From Myxococcota bacterium (GTDB lineage: Bacteria; Myxococcota_A; Polyangia; HGW-17; JAJRWW01): a stretch of 12,597 nt of DNA. The position numbers and the translations under genes were made by a program. The stretch's first letter is position 1; every line of letters starts with the position of its first letter. Location of the stretch: contig JAJRWW010000279.1 in NCBI GenBank assembly GCA_024276595.1, forward strand, positions 1-12,597, given 5' to 3'. Shown here in pieces: positions 7,728 through 12,597 of this stretch. Below the pieces are notes generated by a model. That model worked only from the letters and a program-made list of their open reading frames with translations, made no database searches and had not been told where the DNA came from.

Positions 7728-9164
7728 ATGACCAGAAAAGAGCCCGAGATCAAGAGGACCGCTCGGCTTCAGGCGCCAGAGGACAACAAGTCCACGGTCC
7801 GCTTCGAAAGGGATCTCTTCCGCCACATCTATGGGCCGCAGGCGAGCGGTGAGATTGGCCCCGGCGGTGCCGGGGTCGTTGCTCCCGGAGCCGGGGATGA
7901 CTCCGCGTACATCATCGGCGGGAGGTACTCCCTCCAGGAGGGGCTCGCCATGGGCGGGCAGGGGGCGGTGTACAAGGTGCTTCACCTGGGCCTTCGCAAG
8001 CACTTTGCCCTGAAGATCATCCACCCGGGGCGCAGCGCCGACTACGAGACCTTGCGCTCCTTCGACCAGGAGATCCAGGTTCTGTCCCGGGTGAACCACC
8101 CCAACATCGTCCAGGTAACGGACTTTGGCCTGGACGACCGCTTTGGGGTGTACCTGGTCATGGAGTACTTGCGTGGTCAGACCCTGCTCGACCGCATCAC
8201 CAGGGAGATCCGTCTCGACCAGGTGAAGGCCCTGCGCATCGCGCTGCAGGTGGCCGAGGCCCTGCGGCACCTGCACGAGCTGGACATCATCCACCGGGAC
8301 ATCAAGCCCGAGAACGTCTTTGTTTGCACCGTCTCCTGGGATGGTGAGCCCAAGACCGTGGCCAAGCTCATCGACTTCGGCCTCGCCCGGCCTCACATTG
8401 ACGACGCCGAGGTGGACGAGTCGGAGCGGGCCGGCACGCCTGAGTTTGCCGCACCGGAGCAGTTTCAGGGCGCCGCTCCTCTGCCTAGCATGGACATCTA
8501 CGCGCTGGGCGTGCTGCTTTTTGAAATGGTCACCGGGCAGATGGCCTTCGAGGGGACGCCAGAGGAGGTGGTAAAGCGCAAGATGGGAGCCCCTCCCCCC
8601 TCGCCCAACGACCGCCTCGCCGAGCCCCTGGACGGGGAGCTGACGCGGCTAATCACCCGAACCATGGCCCGGGAGCCCGCCGTGCGCCCGGCGACCATGG
8701 GCGAGCTCATCGGAGATCTGCGGAGGGTGCTCGCGTCCCTGGAGGCAGCCTCGGGTGAGGCATCGGCTGCTGGAGAGGGCGGGGCCTTGCAGGGGGCGCC
8801 CACCGCGCGCCTGGGAGCCGATCCGGCCGGGGCTCCCTTTGACCTTGCCTCGTGTCCCGTGCCGGTCTGCGTCGTGGGATCCGATGGGCGGGTGGTAAGC
8901 GCCAACGAGGGCTTCTCCGACCTGGTCTGCCTGCCGGTCACCATGCTCGCTGGAACCCTGGTGAGCGACACCCTCCTGGCTGCCGTCTACCCCGACATGG
9001 GCTCGGATCTCGACCGGGTCATGGAGAGCGGCGAGGCCCTGCAGCGGAGCCTGCGCCTGGACGCCGGGGGCCGTCGCTCGAGGGCGCACGTGTGGCTGGT
9101 GCCCTTTGACTCGGCCCCGGGTCGCCAGTCCCGGGTCTGGTTCTCGGTCCTCATGACAGCCTAG
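7728..9164 (+). CDS. Hanks-type Ser/Thr protein kinase with C-terminal PAS-like domain
   Basis: 478 aa from the ATG at 7728; the frame also allows a GTG at 7638, but the predicted promoter lies across it. All kinase landmarks are present: Gly-rich loop GLAMGGQGAVYK (72-83), ATP-binding Lys96 in FALKII, alphaC Glu115, HRDIKPEN (Asp191, Asn196), DFGLA (Asp216) and GTPEFAAPEQ. The catalytic domain spans about 67-330. An Ala/Gly-rich linker leads to a PAS-like domain (371-478) with CVVGSDGRVVSANEGFSDLV. There is no transmembrane segment, so it is a cytoplasmic sensor kinase rather than a PASTA-type receptor. It probably phosphorylates a partner in response to a PAS-detected cue; neither partner nor ligand can be read from the neighbourhood. 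Confidence 0.94.
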   Translation: MTRKEPEIKRTARLQAPEDNKSTVRFERDLFRHIYGPQASGEIGPGGAGVVAPGAGDDSAYIIGGRYSLQEGLAMGGQGAVYKVLHLGLRKHFALKIIHPGRSADYETLRSFDQEIQVLSRVNHPNIVQVTDFGLDDRFGVYLVMEYLRGQTLLDRITREIRLDQVKALRIALQVAEALRHLHELDIIHRDIKPENVFVCTVSWDGEPKTVAKLIDFGLARPHIDDAEVDESERAGTPEFAAPEQFQGAAPLPSMDIYALGVLLFEMVTGQMAFEGTPEEVVKRKMGAPPPSPNDRLAEPLDGELTRLITRTMAREPAVRPATMGELIGDLRRVLASLEAASGEASAAGEGGALQGAPTARLGADPAGAPFDLASCPVPVCVVGSDGRVVSANEGFSDLVCLPVTMLAGTLVSDTLLAAVYPDMGSDLDRVMESGEALQRSLRLDAGGRRSRAHVWLVPFDSAPGRQSRVWFSVLMTA

Positions 9165-9185
9165 GGGGCCTTGCCGAGGCCAATC

Positions 9186-9219
9186 CCTGCTGGGACCATG
9201 TGCCTGCTGGGACCATGTG
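9186..9219 (+). repeat. Perfect 17-bp tandem duplication
   Basis: CCTGCTGGGACCATGTG occurs twice head-to-tail (9186-9202 and 9203-9219), just after the kinase stop. An exact duplication suggests a recent slippage or repair event; the 17-bp length is not a multiple of three and it lies outside any gene I can support. Confidence 0.9.
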
Positions 9220-9220
9220 A

Positions 9221-9499
9221 CTATATCCGTTCCCCTCTGCCACGGCTGCGGGCACCCAGTGGGAGCCTGGGCTTGCGAGGGACTACGCCAACGCGGGCAG
9301 CTACGGCACGGGCGCGTGGGTGGCCGCGGGCCTGGGCGCCGCACTTCTCCTGACCAAAGTGGTGCTCCTTGTGGTGGAGGGCAAGCGGCACAAGGAGGGG
9401 CCGCGCCGCTCGCCTCGGGTGTGGCTGGCGCCCGCGGTGGGTTGGAGCGATGGTGCGGTCGTGCTTCTTGCTTGTATTTGGCCTTGCGTCTGTGGGTGA
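9221..9499 (+). pseudogene. Relict of a membrane-anchored protein C-terminus
   Basis: A 92-codon open frame without an ATG, GTG or TTG at its head runs to a TGA at 9497-9499. It reads DYANAGSYGTGAWVAAGLGA, then a hydrophobic segment (ALLLTKVVLLVV), a basic stretch, and PRVWLAPAVG. This resembles the tail of myxobacterial TPR/PEGA-type proteins, where a membrane helix is followed by a short C-terminal strand. The final residues (SDGAVVLLACIWPCVCG) do not look right, as if the frame were lost. An overlapping 19-codon ORF (ATG 9450, stop 9507-9509) reads like a signal-peptide start with TTGGAG upstream and then stops. Both may be remains of genes lost by deletion. The stretch 9165-9564 holds nothing else I can support. 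Confidence 0.35.
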
Positions 9500-9564
9500 G
9501 GTCGAGTGAAATGATGAGGGGCTTTCGGGTGTGACGGTGTCGGCCAGCAAGAGCGAGGTACGCA

Positions 9565-10638
9565 ATGTGTGGAATTGGATGCAGGTCATGGTGGAGCACG
9601 GTGTGGACGCTGTGCTCTCGGTTGACCTTTGTGGCGACCCTGGCGGCCGTGTTCGTTGTTGGCGCTGGGTGCTTCACGGATTTCACGTACCACGGCGCCG
9701 GGCTGGACGCGGCATTTGACGGTGCGGAGCCTGACGCGGCGGAGCCTGACGCGGCAGCGCCCGACGGTGCGCAGCCCGACGCGGCGCTTGTCTGCGGGAA
9801 TGGAAACATCGACCCGGGAGAGGTGTGCGACGGTGCGGCGCTTGGAGGCAACGACTGCACGAGCATCGGCATGGGCTACACCGGGGGCACCCTCGCATGC
9901 AGCTCGAGCTGCGGCGGCTGGGACACGACGGGGTGCACGGGAGGCGTGGGTCTGACGTGGGTGTCGATCCCAGGCGGCACGTACCAGATGGGGAGCACGG
10001 CTGGCAATTCCGATGAGCTGCCAGTGCACTCTGTGACAGTGCCATCCTTTGAGATGATGCGGACCGAGGTGACGGTGACGCAGTACGGGGCGTGCGTGAC
10101 CGTGGGGTCGTGCACGGCGCCGGACACGGGGGGATTTTGCAACTGGGACGACCCTGGCTACGAGGATCACCCTGTGAACTGCGTGGACTGGAGCCAGGCG
10201 GTGTCATTCTGCGCGTGGGTGGGCGGGCGCCTGCCCAGCGAGGCGGAGTGGGAGTACGCGGCGCGGTCTGGCGGCCAGGCCATCGAGTACCCGTGGGGCA
10301 ACGACGCGGCGACGTGCACCTACACGGTGATGAACGATGGAGGCTCTGGCTGTGGCACTGGACGGACGATGTCGGTGTGCAGCAAGACCGCCGGCAACAC
10401 AGACCAGGGTTTGTGCGACATGGCGGGCAACGTGTGGGAGTGGATGCAGGACTGGTATCACAGCGACTACAATGGCGCGCCTGCTGACGGTAGCGCATGG
10501 GAGAGTCCGAGCGGCTTGAGCCGGGTGTTACGTGGCGGCGGCTTCGGCAGCTACGCCAACGGCCTGCGCGCTGCGATTCGCTACAGCTACGATCCGTCGG
10601 GCAGGTACGGCAACCTCGGTATCCGCTGTGCCAGGTAG
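9565..10638 (+). CDS. FGE-sulfatase / C-type-lectin-fold lipoprotein, DGR target protein
   Basis: 357 aa from the ATG at 9565, with GAGG 6 nt upstream. A hydrophobic signal (TFVATLAAVFVVGAGC) ends in a lipobox-like Cys36, so export and lipid anchoring are likely. A Pro-Asp-Ala linker follows (about 51-74: EPDAAEPDAAAPDGAQPDAA). Next is a Cys-rich repeat of the myxobacterial type (CGNGNIDPGEVCDG, 77-124). The formylglycine-generating-enzyme-like domain (129-357) has WVSIPGGTYQMGS, RTEVTVTQYGAC, LPSEAEWEYAAR and CDMAGNVWEWMQDW. The final 42 residues are the variable region of a retroelement. In DGR targets this fold displays variable side chains on a ligand-binding face, so a surface-exposed diversified binder is the likely role rather than sulfatase maturation. 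Stop is TAG. Confidence 0.92.
   Translation: MCGIGCRSWWSTVWTLCSRLTFVATLAAVFVVGAGCFTDFTYHGAGLDAAFDGAEPDAAEPDAAAPDGAQPDAALVCGNGNIDPGEVCDGAALGGNDCTSIGMGYTGGTLACSSSCGGWDTTGCTGGVGLTWVSIPGGTYQMGSTAGNSDELPVHSVTVPSFEMMRTEVTVTQYGACVTVGSCTAPDTGGFCNWDDPGYEDHPVNCVDWSQAVSFCAWVGGRLPSEAEWEYAARSGGQAIEYPWGNDAATCTYTVMNDGGSGCGTGRTMSVCSKTAGNTDQGLCDMAGNVWEWMQDWYHSDYNGAPADGSAWESPSGLSRVLRGGGFGSYANGLRAAIRYSYDPSGRYGNLGIRCAR
9718..9786 (+). repeat. Pro-Asp-Ala linker repeat
   Basis: Degenerate repeats of GAGCCTGACGCGGCG and GACGGTGCG encode EPDAA-type units between the lipid anchor and the Cys-rich repeat. Such flexible Asp/Ala/Pro spacers are common in myxobacterial surface lipoproteins. Confidence 0.7.
10511..10634 (+). 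repeat. DGR variable region (VR)
   Basis: The last 124 nt of the FGE-fold gene align without gaps to 11815-11938 (offset 1304 nt), 104 identical. Of the 20 differences, 13 fall at adenines of the downstream copy (9 A to G, 4 A to T). Differences cluster in codons 326, 328-330, 332-333, 338, 340-342, 346 and 348-349, while blocks such as GATCCGTCGG and CAACCTCGGT are unchanged. Homology stops with CCGCTGTGCCAG, just before the stop codon, as expected for the mutagenic-homing initiation site at a VR 3' end. Confidence 0.88.
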
Positions 10639-10713
10639 GAGCCCCTGATGACCTGTAACCCTGATCCCCTGATCGGGCTCCGAGGGGGAGCCGCGAGGGG
10701 GGCTCCCCTCGCG
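10638..10713. repeat. Inverted repeats / stem-loop after the VR
   Basis: CGCGAGGGG (10692-10700) and CCCCTCGCG (10705-10713) form a perfect 9-bp stem with a 4-nt loop (GGCT), 57 nt after the VR. A competing 8-bp stem is GGGGAGCC/GGCTCCCC (10685-10692, 10701-10708). Around the gap GGAGCCC (10638-10644) pairs with GGGCTCC (10675-10681). Short hairpins or cruciforms with 4-nt loops downstream of VR are known to help target recognition in the Bordetella phage DGR. It could alternatively end the target-gene transcript, but no T-run follows. Confidence 0.55.
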
Positions 10714-10801
10714 CGGGTGCAGGGCAGAGCCCAGCTCGCGGGCGCTGGGGGACGCGGGCGCGGTGGCGCCTGCGCGACGGTGTGGATCGTATGGGGTTGA
10801 G

Positions 10802-11334
10802 ATGCGCGAGCTGAAGATCATCACGGTTCCCTTTGATCCGCGGCTGCGGATCTTTGACGACGAGGCGCTCGTGTCCTACCTCAAGGGGCGTGAGGTGCTT
10901 CGGGCCGAGCCAGAGCTGATCAGCCACGAGGGGACGGCGCTTTGGACCATCTACCTGTAGACCAGGCGGGTGATGGGCGCCAAGCTGTCGGACGTGGCCG
11001 GGCGGGCTCGTCCTGAGGAACGCGCGGAGGCGGCGACCGGTCAGTCGCCCTCGCGCCGGGACGCCGAGGATCGCGCCGGCGCCGAGCGCGCGGCGTTCCG
11101 GCGGCTGCTTGGGGAGCTCGACGAGATCGAGCGGGTGCGCTACGACGCGCTGCTCCAGTGGCGTCGCCGGACCGCCGGGGAGGAGGGGATCCCGCCCTAC
11201 GTCATTCTTACCAACCGGTAGTGCCTGGATGTCGCCCGGGCGGCGCCTCGCACGCTCGAGGGGCTGCGCCAGGTCAAGGGAGTCGGCAGAAAGCGGCTCA
11301 GGAAGCACGGCCGTCTCATCCTGGAGGTGCTGCA
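10802..11334 (+). pseudogene. DGR accessory HRDC-domain gene, interrupted by two in-frame TAG codons
   Basis: One frame is readable in three blocks. Block 1 (ATG 10802 to TAG 10958-10960) is MRELKIITVPFDPRLRIFDD... ending GTALWTIYL. Block 2 (10961 to TAG 11219-11221) has an Ala/Arg/Glu-rich linker, then RYDALLQWRRRTAGEEGIPP and YVILTNR. Block 3 continues CLDVARAAPRTLEGLRQVKG and VGRKRLRKHGRLILEV, the helix-hairpin end of an HRDC domain. No frameshift is needed: only the amber codons break it, probably from GAG and CAG respectively. HRDC proteins replace Avd as the accessory factor in a subset of DGRs, where they likely bind RT or template RNA. Block 3 runs without a stop into out-of-frame RT sequence. 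I treat it as a decayed gene. Confidence 0.82.
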
Positions 11335-11805
11335 TGGAAGAACCTCGGCAACCTCACCAGCCAGTTCTGGGCCAACGTCTATCTGCACCCGGTGGATGAC
11401 CTGGTCTGTCGCCGAATGGGTCGCTGGACGTACCTCAGGTACACAGGCGACATGCTGGTATTCGGGTCGTCGAAGCGTGGCCTGTGGGAGGTCGCCGAGG
11501 CGGTGTCGACGATGCTGACTCGGGATCTGAGGCTCTCCCTGAAGCGGCAAGCAACGGTGCTCGCGCCGGTGACCGAAGGGATTGGCTGGCTGGGGTTCCG
11601 GGTCTATCCGGGCACCACTCGGCTCGACCGGGAGGGACGCAAGCGGTTCACCCGGAAGACGAGGCGACTCGAGATGCAAGCCGCGAGCTCACCGCAGGCC
11701 GAGGATCGGGCCGTGGCTCGCGCTGCCAGTGTTTTTGGCCACCTGGCGCAGGCGGACACGCACGGCCTGCGGCGGAGCGTGCTCGACGGGCTACAGAGGG
11801 GGTGA
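11335..11805 (+). pseudogene. DGR-type reverse transcriptase, N-terminal part deleted, active site lost
   Basis: About 156 codons in a frame shifted relative to the HRDC remnant. It opens abruptly at WKNLGNLTSQFWANVYLHPV, the RT motif 4 region (usual form LPIGNLTSQxxANVYLxxLD). It then has RWTYLRYTGDMLVFGSSKRG, where the catalytic YxDD should be; here it is YTGD, so the first Asp is gone. KRQATVLAPVTEGIGWLGFR and VYPGTTRL match RT motifs 6-7, and a thumb-like helical C-terminus ends at the TGA 11803-11805. Everything upstream of motif 4, including the first catalytic Asp motif, is missing; the HRDC tail is joined directly to it. It cannot be a functional polymerase. Confidence 0.9.
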
Positions 11806-11814
11806 CAGGACGAA

Positions 11815-11938
11815 GCGGCTCGAACCGGGTGAGACGTGGCGGCAGCTTCGACAACGACGCCGACAACCTGCGCGCTGCGAATCGCAACGACGACGATCCG
11901 TCGGACAGGAACGACAACCTCGGTTTCCGCTGTGCCAG
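11815..11938 (+). repeat. DGR template repeat (TR), partly adenine-depleted
   Basis: Starts 10 nt after the RT stop, a common place for TR in this DGR group. Conceptual translation in the VR frame reads NRVRRGGSFDNDADN... RNDDDPSDRNDNLGFRCA. From memory, related TRs encode mostly Asn (AAC) at these places; here many are GAC (Asp). Of its 27 A, 13 differ in the VR; of its 97 other bases, only 7 differ. Four of those seven are G at the first base of GAC codons where VR has TAC, AAC, AGC and TAC, which fits original AAC codons. One T-to-A difference (11925) lies in the 3' block, where the homing-site versions of TR and VR normally differ. It is non-coding template RNA sequence; no gene is called here. 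Confidence 0.8.
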
Positions 11939-12017
11939 CTTACGTCATGCCCGCGGCTCGTCTCCACGGACGCGAGCCCAGCGCATTTCGAACGTAACCA
12001 GCGCCTGTCGTCCCGCG

Positions 12018-12033
12018 CCGGTGTGACCACCGG
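12018..12033. repeat. Small stem-loop downstream of the TR
   Basis: CCGGTG (12018-12023) and CACCGG (12028-12033) form a 6-bp stem with a TGAC loop, about 80 nt after the TR. Function unknown; it could be part of the template RNA's 3' structure. Between 11939 and 12044 I see no gene. Confidence 0.4.
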
Positions 12034-12048
12034 ACGAAGAGCTAGGGG

Positions 12049-12083
12049 GGCCTGGGCCGAACGCGGCCCAGGGCCTCCATTTT
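12049..12083 (+). terminator. Rho-independent terminator, insertion target of the intron
   Basis: CCTGGGCC (12051-12058) pairs with GGCCCAGG (12065-12072) around a 6-nt loop, and GGCC extends the stem with one bulged C. A TTTT run follows at 12080-12083 after CTCCA. It points rightward, so it would end transcripts coming from the DGR remnant. The group II intron begins 2 nt after the T-run. Confidence 0.6.
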
Positions 12084-12084
12084 G

Positions 12085-12300
12085 GTGCGCCCGGCATGGG
12101 CGCTGTCTTGCGCGTGCAAGTCCCGCCACAAGGAGCCCATCCTGAGTGAAGTGAAGCGCAGCCACAGGGGGGGCGACCGACCGTGGGAAGGAGGCGTGGA
12201 GCGAACCCGCGGGCCGGTGGACGAGCTACCGGTCGTGGCTTGTTGCACGAGCATTGCCGTGGCGGAGACGTCGGTGTTGGCCGCGTGGATGCTGTTAGTC
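12085..12300 (+). mobile_element. Group II intron 5' fragment, probably subgroup IIC, 3' part missing
   Basis: The sequence starts GTGCGCCCGGCATGGGCGC. GTGYG is the group II 5' consensus, and GCGCCC (12087-12092) pairs with GGGCGC (12098-12103) as the first domain I helix; I recall nearly the same start in the Oceanobacillus group IIC intron (GUGUGCCCGGCAUGGGUGC). CAAGTCCCG, AGTGAAGTGAAGCGCAGCC and GGAGCGAACCCGCGGGCC further in are group II domain I-like. Location directly after a terminator hairpin is a known IIC habit. No maturase frame, domain V or 3' boundary is visible before 12510. The right end of the fragment (about 12300) is a guess. Confidence 0.6.
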
Positions 12301-12322
12301 ATGCCTCAGCAGGCCAAGAGGA

Positions 12323-12352
12323 GCGGTGGCGTCGCTGGCGGTGGCGTAGCTG
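12323..12352 (+). repeat. 15-bp tandem repeat
   Basis: Two 15-nt copies (12323-12337 and 12338-12352) of GCGGTGGCGTCGCTG differ at one base (C to A). A separate 9-bp tandem, GACGAGCTT, is at 12441-12458. Between about 12300 and 12509 there is no credible gene; the only long open frame is Gly/Arg/Ala-rich and unlike a protein. Confidence 0.75.
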
Positions 12353-12473
12353 GTGGAGACGACGGCGTCGGCCGCCTGGATGCCGGGCGGCCTGCCGCGG
12401 CAGGCGAAAAGCAGGGGAACCAGCATGTGCGCGCCACCTGGACGAGCTTGACGAGCTTTGGATCTCTGGACCT

Positions 12474-12502
12474 TTGCGCTCGGGGGCCTTGCGCGCTAGG
12501 AT
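12474..12502 (+). promoter_or_regulatory. Candidate promoter giving a near-leaderless Rpn transcript
   Basis: TTGCGC (12474-12479), 17-nt spacer, TAGGAT (12497-12502). The predicted start site lies within a base or two of the ATG at 12510. AGGA at 12498-12501 could instead be a ribosome site 8 nt from the ATG, so the two readings compete. Confidence 0.3.
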
Positions 12503-12509
12503 CGTGATC

Positions 12510-12597
12510 ATGAAGGACATCACGAGCCCTCACGACCACTTTTTCAAGGAGATGATCGCCCGGCCGCGGCTGGCCCGGTCGTTCCTGGAGAGCTACC
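12510..12597 (+). CDS. Rpn-family nuclease / transposase-like protein, N-terminus only
   Basis: 29 codons before the right edge, no stop. MKDITSPHDHFFKEMIARPR followed by LARSFLESY is the typical start of the Rpn (YhgA-like, 'transposase_31') family, whose members begin with a conserved PHDxxFK motif and carry a PD-(D/E)XK nuclease core further on. RpnA of E. coli is a DNA endonuclease linked to RecA-independent recombination. The catalytic residues lie beyond the window, so integrity cannot be judged. Confidence 0.78.
   Translation, partial: MKDITSPHDHFFKEMIARPRLARSFLESY

Noticed and set aside
10958..11221. TAG read as an amino acid in this organism
   Set aside because: At least three intact genes in the window stop with TAG, and the linked RT is also broken, so decay is simpler.
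9683..11335. A 550-codon open frame on the minus strand
   Set aside because: It is antisense to the FGE-fold gene and the HRDC remnant, rich in Arg, Pro and Ser without any motif; high GC produces such shadows.
11797..11945. The downstream copy could be the tail of a second FGE-fold gene (another VR) instead of a TR
   Set aside because: It begins 10 nt after the RT stop with no gene body, and most mismatches to VR fall on its adenines, not on VR adenines (3 of 17). TR fits better, though the G mismatches keep some doubt.
12082..12507. 141-codon frame over the intron fragment
   Set aside because: No protein-like character, and it overlaps structured group II RNA sequence.
1..12597. tRNA, rRNA genes or CRISPR arrays
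   Set aside because: I saw no cloverleaf-like segment, rRNA-like stretch or regularly spaced repeats.

Overview
The window is GC-rich (roughly two-thirds G+C) and reads as a Myxococcota / deltaproteobacterial-type chromosome. Pointers are a Ser/Thr kinase with an accessory sensor domain, EGF plus VCBS surface lipoproteins, a Pro-Asp-Ala linker followed by a myxobacterial-type Cys-rich repeat, an extensin-family protein, and the anaerobic aromatic-ring hydrolase Oah. The species cannot be fixed from the sequence.

Layout. 1-2118 (minus, running off the left edge): secreted DUF3857/transglutaminase-like protein. Divergent from it, 2418-4385 (plus): lipoprotein with two EGF-like modules and an eight-repeat VCBS/FG-GAP propeller. 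4531-5460 (plus): extensin-family protein with an Arg-rich tail, convergent with 5501-6382 (minus): PfkB-family sugar-phosphate kinase. Divergent from the kinase, 6481-7572 (plus): 6-oxocyclohex-1-ene-1-carbonyl-CoA hydrolase (Oah/BamA), without other benzoyl-CoA genes in view. 7728-9164 (plus): Hanks-type kinase with a C-terminal PAS-like domain. 9165-9564 holds a 17-bp perfect tandem duplication and a start-less coding relict.

9565-11938 is the most interesting part: a decayed diversity-generating retroelement (DGR). A predicted surface lipoprotein of the formylglycine-generating-enzyme / C-type-lectin fold ends in a variable region (VR, 10511-10634). It is followed by a stem-loop, a broken HRDC accessory gene (two in-frame amber codons), a reverse transcriptase fragment (N-terminal part deleted, YxDD changed to YTGD), and a template repeat (TR, 11815-11938) starting 10 nt after the RT stop. 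VR and TR align without gaps over 124 nt with 20 mismatches; 13 are at the 27 TR adenines and 7 at the 97 other positions. This is the footprint of adenine-directed mutagenic retrohoming. The element once diversified the lipoprotein's binding face. In this copy it cannot do so unaided.

12045-12300: a terminator-like hairpin with a T-run, followed at once by the 5' end of a group II intron that looks like subgroup IIC, a class that targets terminators. Its 3' part and maturase are missing. At the right edge (12510 on) an Rpn-family nuclease/transposase-like gene begins. The right third is thus a graveyard of retroelements next to an ordinary chromosomal left part.
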